From contig JASHYG010000172.1 in the NCBI GenBank assembly GCA_030043215.1, positions 1-5,364 of the forward strand: 5,364 nucleotides of DNA, read 5' to 3'. A program made the position numbers and the translations under genes. This document shows, in pieces, positions 1 through 5,364 of the stretch. Numbering within the stretch: position 1 is the first letter of the stretch; each line of letters opens with the position of its first letter. The notes under the pieces are model-generated. The model was not told where the DNA came from. It ran no database searches and was given only the letters and a program-made list of their open reading frames with translations. This DNA is from Gammaproteobacteria bacterium (lineage in GTDB: Bacteria > Pseudomonadota > Gammaproteobacteria > Steroidobacterales > Steroidobacteraceae).

Positions 1-347
1 GCGCCGGCGAGATCCCATTGCGCCGTGTCGATGAGCCCACTCAGGTCCGCGGGGCCCGCGGGATCGGCCCGGGTGGCATCGGCTCCGGCGGCATCGGCAG
101 TGGCCGCGCGCCACGCCTCGAGCAAGCCGCGCGTCAGCGGGTGCGCAGGCGTCCCGCGCGTGTAGCGGGCGCATTCCTCACGCCACCATTCGAGCCGCAC
201 GTGCGCGACGTGATGGTCGAGTCCTGGTCGCAGTGCCGCGCGGACCTCATCCTCGATCGCGAGCAGAGCCTGCAGGACGGCACGCGGGCGTGGCGGGGAG
301 TACAGCCAGGCCCAGTAGGGAGGGGAGCCTTCGGCCTCACGCCTCAC
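1..347 (-). CDS. Squalene/phytoene synthase family protein, N-terminal part (cut by window edge)
   Basis: Only the first 115 codons are present. In-frame translation gives PYWAWLYSPPRPRAVLQALL near residues 10-29, then a basic/aromatic HVRLEWWREE segment (49-58) and HPLTRGLLEAW (69-79). Together these are the N-terminal signature of the squalene/phytoene synthase fold (helix with small residues, RLxWWRE helix, HPLTRAL). The family condenses prenyl diphosphates, but several bacterial and mitochondrial (NDUFAF6-like) members have lost catalysis. Here the first Asp-rich motif, DDxxD in true synthases, appears as D33-E34-V-R-A37, so activity is doubtful. An Ala/Asp-rich linker (about 81-101) precedes LIDTAQWDLAG, which fits the next family block. 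Start: GTG at 347-345, inside the 3' end of rmuC (11-bp overlap); I see no other good start and no clear Shine-Dalgarno, so translation is probably coupled to rmuC. Family call fairly sure; substrate unknown. Confidence 0.8.
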   Translation of the reverse strand, partial: MRREAEGSPPYWAWLYSPPRPRAVLQALLAIEDEVRAALRPGLDHHVAHVRLEWWREECARYTRGTPAHPLTRGLLEAWRAATADAAGADATRADPAGPADLSGLIDTAQWDLAG

Positions 348-1641
348 GGGTATCGCCGGGAGGAGGCTCGATGCCGGCCACCGGCGTCGTCGCGCGCGCC
401 AGCTGCTCGATGGGATCGAGTCTGTCGAGCGGTGCGTCGGCCGTCACGCCGAGCTCGGGAAAGCGGCGCGCCTGAGGAAGAACCTGCCGCTCGAGCGAGC
501 CGACTGCGGCGTTGTAGGCCTCGACCGCGGAGCCGAGCCGCTGGCCGAGCCGCGAGAGATGGCCCACGAAGTTGCCGAGGCGGCGATACAGCTCCTGGCC
601 GAGCTCGCGGATGGTCGCGGCGTTCTGCGCGACGGCCGACTGCCGCCAGCCGTACGCAACGGCCTTGAGCAGCGCGATCAGCGTCGAGGGCGTCGCGATG
701 ATCACGCTTTGCTTGAGGGCGGTGTCGAGCAGGTCCGGCTTCTCCGCGAGCGCGGCGGCGAGGAACTGGTCGCCCGGCAGGAATAGCACGGCGAACTCCG
801 GGCTGCGCTCGAACTGCGCCCAGTAGCTCTTCGCGGCCAGGTCGCGGACGCGCATCTCGACCTGCTGCGCGTGGCGCTTGAGCGCGAGCTGCCGGCTTTC
901 CTCGCTCTGCGCCTCGAGAGCCTCGAGGTACGCATCGAGCGGAGTTTTCGCGTCGACCACGAGGTCGCGCGCTTCGGGCATGTGAACGACGAGGTCCGGG
1001 CGCAGCGCGCCGTCCTCGGTGGCGACGTGCACCTGCTCGGTGAAATCGCAGTGCTCCGCCATGCCGGCGAGCTCGACCACCCGGCGCAGCGTGAGCTCAC
1101 CCCAGCGCCCGCGCACCTCCGGGCGGCGCAGCGCCGTCACGAGATTGCGGGTCTCGCGCTGCAGCAGCGCCTGGCCGCTCGTCAGCGTCTCGATCTGCGA
1201 GCGCAGCAGTCCGTACGCGTCCCGCCGCTCGCGCTCGAGCTCTCGAGCCTGCGCCTCGGCTCTCTCGAGTGCGGCCTTGATCGGCTCGACGAGCTGCTGG
1301 ATCGCGAGCTCGCGCTCCTTGAGCGCGCCCTGGGCGACGACCTGCTCGCGGCCGAGGGCCTCGCGTGCCATCTGGAGAAACAGCTCGCTGTTCGCGCGCA
1401 GGGAGTCTCCGGCCAGCGCACCGAAGGCGTGGCCGAGGCGCGTCTCGGCCTGCGCCTGGAAGGCGGTGCGCTCGGCCTCGCGCTGCGACTGCGCATCGAG
1501 GCTCGCGCGCGCTCTCTCCAGCTCGAGGGACAGCGCGTGGATTCGCCGTGCAGCGCGCAGCTGCGCCGCGAGCACGCCGAGCGCGACGCCGGCGAGCAGC
1601 GCGAGGGTGGCGATGAGAGCCGCAAGGCCGGAAGTCAACAT
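337..1641 (-). CDS. rmuC: DNA recombination protein RmuC
   Basis: A 434-residue protein, close to the usual RmuC size (E. coli about 475). Residues 4-26 form one hydrophobic segment (LAALIATLALLAGVALGVLAA), a probable inner-membrane anchor. It is followed by a long Arg/Glu/Ala-rich coiled-coil region (about 27-165). The RmuC domain then begins with RGRWGE (177-182), TEQ near 201, RPDLVVHMP (214-222) and VDAKTPLDAY (229-238). D216 and D230-A-K232 fit the PD-(D/E)xK nuclease-like core assigned to the family. GWRQSAVAQNAATI and the helix ending in LYRRL (331-355) complete it. RmuC limits inversion/recombination at short inverted repeats; its biochemical activity is poorly defined. Start: ATG 1641-1639, because the hydrophobic anchor begins right after it and a GGTGA lies four bases upstream; the open frame further upstream to 1857 overlaps the phosphatase gene and is not protein-like. 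It follows mupP after 34 bp, same operon by spacing. Confidence 0.93.
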   Translation of the reverse strand: MLTSGLAALIATLALLAGVALGVLAAQLRAARRIHALSLELERARASLDAQSQREAERTAFQAQAETRLGHAFGALAGDSLRANSELFLQMAREALGREQVVAQGALKERELAIQQLVEPIKAALERAEAQARELERERRDAYGLLRSQIETLTSGQALLQRETRNLVTALRRPEVRGRWGELTLRRVVELAGMAEHCDFTEQVHVATEDGALRPDLVVHMPEARDLVVDAKTPLDAYLEALEAQSEESRQLALKRHAQQVEMRVRDLAAKSYWAQFERSPEFAVLFLPGDQFLAAALAEKPDLLDTALKQSVIIATPSTLIALLKAVAYGWRQSAVAQNAATIRELGQELYRRLGNFVGHLSRLGQRLGSAVEAYNAAVGSLERQVLPQARRFPELGVTADAPLDRLDPIEQLARATTPVAGIEPPPGDTREA

Positions 1642-1675
1642 CAGGTCACCGCATCGGGCCGTGACATCAGGCGAT

Positions 1676-2356
1676 CTATCGGGGAGCGGGCGCATGCGGC
1701 GCCACGCTCTGCAGCCACTCGAGGATCGCGAGCGGCGAGTGGACCCAGGCGTCGGCCGGCCACGCCCGGGGGTCGTCCGCCGGTCCAATGTAACCGAAGC
1801 AGGCCACCACCGCTCGCATGCCGGCGGCGCGCGCGGCGAGGATGTCCCGCTCGGCATCGCCGACGTAAACCGTCTCGGCGGGCGGCACGCCGAGCCGCTC
1901 GGCGGCGTACAGCAACGGGCGCGGGTGCGGCTTGCGCTCGGGCAGCGTATCGCCGCCCACGATGATGCCGGCGCGCTCGCTCAGCGAGAGCGCCTGCAGG
2001 AGCGGCTGCGCGAGCGAGTGCGGCTTGTTGGTGACGACGCCCCAGGGGATGCCGCGCCGCTCGAGATCCTCGAGCAGTTCGGGCACGCCGTCGAACGGGC
2101 GAGTGTGCACGGCGAGCGCGGCCCCGTAGATCTCGAGCAGGCGGTCGCGGAGCGAGAGGAACTCGGCCTCCGGGGCCTGGGGAAAGGCGATGCGCACCAG
2201 TGCGGCGGATCCGTGCGAGACGAAGTTGCGGACTCGCGCGAGCTCGAGGGCCGCGAGGCCCTCTTGGCGGCGCAGCTCGTTGAGCGCGTCGGCGAGATCA
2301 CGCGCCGTGTCGAGCAGCGTGCCGTCGAGGTCGAACAGCATGGCTCGGCAGATCAT
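1676..2356 (-). CDS. mupP: HAD-IA phosphatase of the MupP/Gph type (N-acetylmuramic acid 6-phosphate phosphatase or phosphoglycolate phosphatase)
   Basis: A 226-residue soluble HAD phosphatase. Motif I is FDLDGT (D9 nucleophile, D11 acid/base), motif II is WGVVTNKP (T109), motif III uses K142 in ERKPHPRPL, and motif IV is VGDAERD (D167, D171). A helical cap lies between residues 15 and 85. General annotation would be phosphoglycolate phosphatase (gph), but the tail CFGYIGPADDP with W199-P-A-D and VHSPL resembles Pseudomonas MupP (FGYI/YGYI-P-DNP-W-AD-V-HPL), and mupP sits directly after ubiG there too. MupP dephosphorylates MurNAc-6-phosphate in the AnmK-MupP-AmgK-MurU recycling route that bypasses de novo UDP-MurNAc synthesis. 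Start: ATG 2356-2354 overlaps the ubiG stop as ATGA, so translation is probably coupled; a second ATG at 2341, just before FDLDG, is possible. The Shine-Dalgarno is weak. Enzyme class certain; substrate choice inferred from similarity recalled and context. Confidence 0.88.
   Translation of the reverse strand: MICRAMLFDLDGTLLDTARDLADALNELRRQEGLAALELARVRNFVSHGSAALVRIAFPQAPEAEFLSLRDRLLEIYGAALAVHTRPFDGVPELLEDLERRGIPWGVVTNKPHSLAQPLLQALSLSERAGIIVGGDTLPERKPHPRPLLYAAERLGVPPAETVYVGDAERDILAARAAGMRAVVACFGYIGPADDPRAWPADAWVHSPLAILEWLQSVAPHAPAPR
2353..2356 (-). other. ATGA stop/start overlap, ubiG to mupP
   Basis: The ubiG TGA (2355-2353) overlaps the phosphatase ATG (2356-2354). The phosphatase has only a weak upstream purine stretch (CGAGC), so its expression probably depends on ribosomes finishing ubiG. 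This supports choosing 2356 rather than the later in-frame ATG at 2341. Confidence 0.75.
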
Positions 2357-3093
2357 GGGTGCGCGCTCGTGAAGTGCGCCAGGTAGTTGACCGATGGATC
2401 GCGGCTCAGCGCGCAGCGGCCGGTGAAGGGATCGAAGTCGAGGCCTGCAATCTCGAGCAGGGAGAGTCCCGCCGTCCGGCCCCAGCGCGCGAGCTCGGAG
2501 GGACGGATGAGCCTCTCGTACTGGTGCGTGCCGCGCGGCAGCAGCCCGAGCACGTACTCTGCCGCGACGATGGCGGAGAGGAACGATCGGAGGTTCCGGT
2601 GGATCGTCGAGATGAATACGTGGCCGCCGGGCCGGGTGAGCTCGGCGAGAGTGGCGAGCATCGCCGCGGGATCGGGCACATGCTCGAGCATCTCCATGCA
2701 GGTGATCACGTCGAAGGATCGTGGCTCCCCTCGAGCCACCGACTCCGCGCTCACTGTGCGGTAATCGATCGTGAGATTGCCCTCGGCAGCATGCAGGCGC
2801 GCGGCGTCGATCATTCCCGGCGCGAGGTCGATCGCGGTGACCGTCCCGCCGGCGCGGCACAGGCTCTCCGCGAGCAGTCCGCCGCCGCAGCCGACATCGA
2901 GTACGCGAGCGCCTGTCAAGCGCGCGCGGTCGGCGACGAACTGCGCGCGGACGGGATTGAGCCGGTGCAGAGGACGGAACTCTCCGTCCGGATCCCAGAA
3001 GCGGTGCGCGAGCGCCTCGAACTTGCCGAGCTCGCCTCGATCGACGTTCGATGCCTGCGGCGGGTCGGGCGCGTCGGGCGGGGTGGCGCTCAT
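2353..3093 (-). CDS. ubiG: Bifunctional 2-polyprenyl-6-hydroxyphenol methylase / 3-demethylubiquinol 3-O-methyltransferase UbiG
   Basis: A 246-residue class I SAM-dependent methyltransferase (E. coli UbiG is 240) that carries out both O-methylation steps of ubiquinone biosynthesis at the inner membrane face. Visible blocks, in order: FEALAHRFWDPDGEFRPLHR then LNPVR (25-49), the UbiG N-terminal signature; SAM motif I VLDVGCGGGLLAE (64-76); acidic end of strand 2 at AIDLAPGM (87-94); motif II FDVITCMEMLEHVPDP (128-142); motif III LTRPGGHVFISTIHRN (152-167); then AEYVLGLLPRGTHQYERLI (178-196) and VNYLAHF (235-241), both UbiG-specific. No key residue is missing. Start: ATG 3093-3091, which overlaps the upstream amidohydrolase stop in an ATGA and has a strong GGAGGAG eight bases upstream. 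The open frame upstream of it is a shadow of the amidohydrolase. Its stop again overlaps the mupP start by four bases. Confidence 0.97.
   Translation of the reverse strand: MSATPPDAPDPPQASNVDRGELGKFEALAHRFWDPDGEFRPLHRLNPVRAQFVADRARLTGARVLDVGCGGGLLAESLCRAGGTVTAIDLAPGMIDAARLHAAEGNLTIDYRTVSAESVARGEPRSFDVITCMEMLEHVPDPAAMLATLAELTRPGGHVFISTIHRNLRSFLSAIVAAEYVLGLLPRGTHQYERLIRPSELARWGRTAGLSLLEIAGLDFDPFTGRCALSRDPSVNYLAHFTSAHP
3090..3093 (-). other. ATGA stop/start overlap, amidohydrolase to ubiG
   Basis: The TGA of the amidohydrolase (3092-3090) shares bases with the ubiG ATG (3093-3091). Such four-base overlaps are typical of translationally coupled operon genes and support both the ubiG start and co-transcription. 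Confidence 0.85.
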
Positions 3094-4388
3094 GACAGCC
3101 GCTCCTCCCAGCGCTGGGCGATGGCGACCAGCTCCTGCTCGTCGAGCGCGAGCAACCGGCCGTGCGCGACCCGCGGGCTCCCGTTGATCCATACGTCGCT
3201 CACACGGTCGCGGCTGGCCGCAAAGAGGATCGCCTCGGCGGGAGAGCCTGCCGGCCGGCAGGCGATCGAGCTCAGGTCGATCGCGATGAGGTCGGCGGCC
3301 TTGCCGGGCTCGATCGAGCCCACCACGGTCCTCAGGCCGAGCGCCGCGGCGCCCCCAAGCGTCGCAAGCGCGAGCGCACGCTCCGCCCCGAGCGCATCGT
3401 GCATTCCTTCGAGGCTGCTCGCGGCGAGGCTCGCCGCGCGCGCCTCGGCGAGCACATCCAGCGCGAACGCCGCCGTCGGGCTGCCGGTGCCGAGCGCGAC
3501 ATCGATCCCATGGTCGAGCAGCTCGGTGAGGCGGCAGAGCCCGAGCCCGCGGCGCAGAGTCGCCTGGGGGCACGCGACGGCCGAGATGCCGGTGCGCGCG
3601 AGCAGCTCGAGCTCCGCCTGCTCGAGGCGGCTCAGGTGCAGGGCGACGAAGCCCGGACGCAGCAGGCCGAGCGCCTCGAGCCGCCTGATCGGGCTCATCG
3701 AATGGCGCGCGACGCCATCGCGAATCTCGCGCTCGGTCTCGTGAACGGGGAGGGTGAGGCGCGCGTCGAGCTCGTCGGCGACCGTGCGGACTCGCGCGAG
3801 CGCCGCATCGCTCAGCAGATGCGCCGCATCGGGCGCGAAGTGAAAGCGCACCCAGGGATCGGATGGGTAGTCATCCCAGAGCCGCTCCGCTTTGGCGAGG
3901 TGGCCCGTCAGGCTCTCCGCCCAGGCCGTCGGGACCTCGGCGACGGGCAGGCCGATACTCGCGCGCATGCGCGCGGCCGCCGCGACGCGTGCCACCTCCT
4001 CGGGGTACAGATCGCGCGTCGCAAATGAGGTGATGCCGCCGAGCAGCATCTCGGCGACGGCCAGCCGCGCGCTGTCGCGCACCAGCTCGGCGCTCGTCCA
4101 GCTCGCGTCGCTCGGCCGCGACGTGCGCGCCGGGCGGCCGCGCAGAAGGGTCCTGCCGGCGCGGGTGTGAGCATTCACGAGCCCGGGCAGCAGCGCGTGG
4201 GCCGGACGCGTGATGCGCTCGCGCGCCACGAAGCGCGCGGCGAGCTCCGCCGCCGGGCCGACGGCGAGGATGCGTCCCTCCCCGATGGCAACAGCATGGT
4301 GCGCGAGCGCGGCCGCATCCGGCGCAATGGGCAGCACCCAGCGGGCCTCGATCAGCAGGTCGGCGGATTGCGGGGTGGTGCTCGGCAT
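3090..4388 (-). CDS. MtaD-like (TRZ/ATZ family) amidohydrolase homologue with degraded metal site
   Basis: A 432-residue protein whose whole length follows the 5-methylthioadenosine/S-adenosylhomocysteine deaminase scaffold: [12 protein letters not shown] (10-21), [15 protein letters not shown] (31-45), PGLVNAHT (68-75), MLLGGIT (114-120), [13 protein letters not shown] (182-194), VHETEREI (215-222), ALHLSRL (249-255), DVALGTG (296-302), [16 protein letters not shown] (357-372) and [13 protein letters not shown] (393-405). Active family members bind a metal through HxH, a barrel His and an Asp. Here HxH is H74-T-R76, the His before V-H-E-T is P214, and the Asp of LGTDG is G302. E217 and H251, the general acid/base positions, remain. 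Deaminase activity is therefore unlikely as in the family; function unknown. Start ATG 4388-4386 places the N-terminal beta strand as in homologues; no strong Shine-Dalgarno (GAGAT at best). It is first in the operon and its stop overlaps the ubiG start. In Pseudomonas the equivalent gene lies beside mtnA; no mtnA is present here. Confidence 0.9.
   Translation of the reverse strand: MPSTTPQSADLLIEARWVLPIAPDAAALAHHAVAIGEGRILAVGPAAELAARFVARERITRPAHALLPGLVNAHTRAGRTLLRGRPARTSRPSDASWTSAELVRDSARLAVAEMLLGGITSFATRDLYPEEVARVAAAARMRASIGLPVAEVPTAWAESLTGHLAKAERLWDDYPSDPWVRFHFAPDAAHLLSDAALARVRTVADELDARLTLPVHETEREIRDGVARHSMSPIRRLEALGLLRPGFVALHLSRLEQAELELLARTGISAVACPQATLRRGLGLCRLTELLDHGIDVALGTGSPTAAFALDVLAEARAASLAASSLEGMHDALGAERALALATLGGAAALGLRTVVGSIEPGKAADLIAIDLSSIACRPAGSPAEAILFAASRDRVSDVWINGSPRVAHGRLLALDEQELVAIAQRWEERLS
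3102..3108 (-). promoter_or_regulatory. ubiG: Shine-Dalgarno of ubiG
   Basis: On the minus strand GGAGGAG lies eight bases before the ATG at 3093, inside the last codons of the amidohydrolase gene. It is the clearest ribosome binding site in the window and fixes the ubiG start, so ubiG can be initiated independently as well as by coupling through the ATGA overlap. Confidence 0.8.
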
Positions 4389-4426
4389 CGCGCGGATCTC
4401 GTTCGGCCGCAGGCCTCACTCGCCCA

Positions 4427-4432
4427 AGTATA
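4427..4432 (-). promoter_or_regulatory. Candidate -10 box for the amidohydrolase-ubiG-mupP-rmuC operon
   Basis: On the minus strand TATACT (five of six matches to TATAAT) stands out in GC-rich surroundings, 38 bases before the ATG at 4388. It would start transcription near 4420 and give a leader of about 32 nt. No convincing -35 box is seen at 16-18 bp spacing (TGCGCC at 17), so an activator or weak promoter is possible. Prediction by eye only. Confidence 0.4.
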
Positions 4433-4437
4433 CGGCG

Positions 4438-4450
4438 CGGCCCAGGGCCG
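4438..4450. promoter_or_regulatory. 13-bp palindrome between the divergent promoters
   Basis: CGGCCC, one central A, then GGGCCG: a perfect inverted repeat with six-base arms. It sits just upstream of the minus-strand -10 candidate, in its spacer, and upstream of the gyrA promoter candidate. It could be an operator or only a by-product of GC richness; a single-base loop argues against an RNA hairpin. Confidence 0.25.
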
Positions 4451-4475
4451 GCGCAGGGATTCGCGCGCCTCGATG

Positions 4476-4484
4476 TGGTAAACT
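4476..4484 (+). promoter_or_regulatory. gyrA: Candidate extended -10 promoter of gyrA
   Basis: TGGTAAACT reads as an extended -10 element (TG, one base, then TAAACT, four of six matches to TATAAT) about 50 bases before the gyrA ATG. It opens the only AT-rich stretch of the gap (roughly 4473-4500). The -35 position (GGGATT at 17 bp spacing) does not match TTGACA, consistent with extended -10 promoters. Start would be near 4491, leaving a leader of about 40 nt. Unproven. Confidence 0.4.
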
Positions 4485-4531
4485 TTCCCCTTTATTTCAG
4501 GCCCTGTCAGGCCTGCCGCGGCTTTCATGGC

Positions 4532-5364
4532 ATGACCGAAATCGCACGCGAGATCCTGCCCGTCAACCTCGAAGATGAGATGCGCCAGTCGTATCTCGAC
4601 TATGCGATGAGCGTCATCGTCGGGCGCGCGTTGCCCGACGTACGCGACGGATTGAAGCCGGTGCACCGGCGCGTGCTCCACGCCATGCGGGAGCTCGGCA
4701 ACGACTTCAACAAGCCCTACAAGAAATCGGCTCGCGTCGTGGGAGATGTGATCGGCAAGTACCACCCGCACGGCGACACCGCCGTGTACGACACCATCGT
4801 GCGCATGGCACAGCCCTTCTCCATGCGCTACGTGCTCATCGACGGGCAGGGCAATTTCGGCTCCGTCGATGGGGATGCGCCGGCGGCCATGCGCTACACC
4901 GAGGTGCGGATGTCGCGCCTCGCGCACGAGCTGCTCGCGGACATCGACAAGGAGACCGTCGACTTCGCGCCGAACTACGACGAATCGGAGACGGAGCCTT
5001 CGGTGCTGCCGACGCGCGTGCCGAACCTGCTCGTGAACGGCCAGGCCGGCATCGCCGTCGGGATGGCGACGAACATCCCGCCGCACAATCTCACGGAGGT
5101 CGTGAACGGCTGCCTCGCGCTGCTCGACGATCCCTCGCTCCCGCTCATCGAGCTGATGCGCCACATTCCCGGGCCCGACTTCCCGACGGCCGGCATCATC
5201 AATGGCGCCCAGGAGATCGCAACGGCCTATCGCACGGGCCGCGGGCGGCTCTCCATCCGCGCCCGCAGCTCGGTCGAGGACCTCGACGGCAAGGGGCGCC
5301 AGTCGATCATCGTCACCGAGCTCCCGTACCAGGTGAACAAGGCGCGGCTGCTCGAGCGCATCGC
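4532..5364 (+). CDS. gyrA: DNA gyrase subunit A, N-terminal 277 codons (cut by window edge)
   Basis: The breakage-reunion subunit of DNA gyrase, which with GyrB introduces negative supercoils. The visible part starts [20 protein letters not shown] and keeps E. coli numbering without gaps. It contains [20 protein letters not shown] (20-39), the winged-helix segment [11 protein letters not shown] (42-52), the quinolone-resistance region [10 protein letters not shown] (78-87), and the catalytic tyrosine Y122 in AAMRYTE (118-124), preceded by R121. The tower domain begins around [14 protein letters not shown] (143-156) and [11 protein letters not shown] (177-187). Residue 83 is Thr (codon ACC) and D87 is retained; Thr83 is the normal residue in Pseudomonas aeruginosa, so it is not by itself a resistance mark. 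Start: ATG 4532-4534; an ATG five bases earlier reads ATG GCA TGA and stops at once. No good Shine-Dalgarno is visible. It is divergent from the amidohydrolase operon. The C-terminal pinwheel domain lies outside the window. Confidence 0.98.
   Translation, partial: MTEIAREILPVNLEDEMRQSYLDYAMSVIVGRALPDVRDGLKPVHRRVLHAMRELGNDFNKPYKKSARVVGDVIGKYHPHGDTAVYDTIVRMAQPFSMRYVLIDGQGNFGSVDGDAPAAMRYTEVRMSRLAHELLADIDKETVDFAPNYDESETEPSVLPTRVPNLLVNGQAGIAVGMATNIPPHNLTEVVNGCLALLDDPSLPLIELMRHIPGPDFPTAGIINGAQEIATAYRTGRGRLSIRARSSVEDLDGKGRQSIIVTELPYQVNKARLLERI

Noticed and set aside
134..340. Minus-strand 68-codon frame beginning GTG at 340
   Set aside because: Its product has no family likeness, while the frame beginning GTG at 347 gives a clear squalene/phytoene synthase N-terminus over the same bases.
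18..668. Plus-strand 216-codon frame at the left edge
   Set aside because: Antisense to rmuC and the synthase-family gene; Arg/Ala/Gly-rich, low complexity.
1645..1665. GTCAC/GTGAC inverted repeat before rmuC that could cover its ribosome binding site
   Set aside because: Only five paired bases with an 11-base loop; too weak to claim as a regulatory hairpin.
1642..1857. N-terminal extension of RmuC
   Set aside because: The extra 72 codons overlap the phosphatase gene, are Arg/Pro/Ser-rich and precede the natural hydrophobic anchor starting at the ATG at 1641.
2357..2860. N-terminal extension of the phosphatase
   Set aside because: Overlaps ubiG and has no protein-like pattern; HAD motif I must lie near the N-terminus, as it does from the ATG at 2356.
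3094..3573. N-terminal extension of UbiG
   Set aside because: Overlaps the amidohydrolase in another frame; the ATG at 3093 has the strong Shine-Dalgarno and gives the usual UbiG length.
871..3744. Long plus-strand open frames (871-1965, 1019-2386, 2359-3744)
   Set aside because: They are antisense to rmuC, mupP, ubiG and the amidohydrolase, rich in Arg/Ser/Ala with no domain pattern; in GC-rich DNA opposite frames stay open by codon bias.
4352..5164. Minus-strand 270-codon frame across the gyrA start
   Set aside because: Antisense to strongly conserved gyrA, with Arg/His/Val-rich sequence typical of a shadow frame.
1..5364. Terminators, riboswitches, RNA genes, CRISPR, insertion sequences
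   Set aside because: No hairpin with a T tract, no regularly spaced repeats, no transposase frame and no recognisable RNA gene were found by eye; the only stretch without a gene is the 143-bp gap before gyrA.

Overview
The window comes from a GC-rich proteobacterial chromosome, most likely a gammaproteobacterium of the Xanthomonadales/Nevskiales/Steroidobacter kind. The signs are a gammaproteobacterial GyrA that keeps E. coli residue numbering, a UbiG with the E. coli-type C-terminal half, and an MtaD-like/UbiG/MupP-type block beside gyrA as in Pseudomonas. The lineage is inference from protein resemblance, not from a search. Nothing points to a mobile element, phage, CRISPR array, tRNA or rRNA; this is a housekeeping region.

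Layout. From 4388 down to 1 everything is on the minus strand in one tightly packed, apparently co-transcribed run: an MtaD-like amidohydrolase (4388-3090), ubiG (3093-2353), a MupP/Gph-type HAD phosphatase (2356-1676), rmuC (1641-337), and the first 115 codons of a squalene/phytoene synthase family gene (347-1, cut by the window edge). The first two junctions are ATGA overlaps, mupP-rmuC is separated by 34 bp, and the last gene starts at a GTG inside the end of rmuC. Divergently, gyrA starts at 4532 and runs off the right edge. The 143-bp gap 4389-4531 must hold the promoters for both directions; candidate -10 boxes and one 13-bp palindrome lie there.

Roles. The run mixes ubiquinone biosynthesis (UbiG), probable peptidoglycan amino-sugar recycling (MupP-type phosphatase), genome maintenance (RmuC), an isoprenoid-synthase-fold protein, and an amidohydrolase relative. 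gyrA encodes the breakage-reunion subunit of DNA gyrase.

Most notable point: the amidohydrolase is full length, in frame and first in the operon, but three of the four metal ligands expected for the MtaD/TRZ-ATZ family are replaced (HxH is H74-T-R76; the barrel His is P214; the Asp is G302). It looks like a non-metal or inactive pseudoenzyme kept as an intact coding sequence, perhaps because its translation feeds ubiG. No completely new system is evident.
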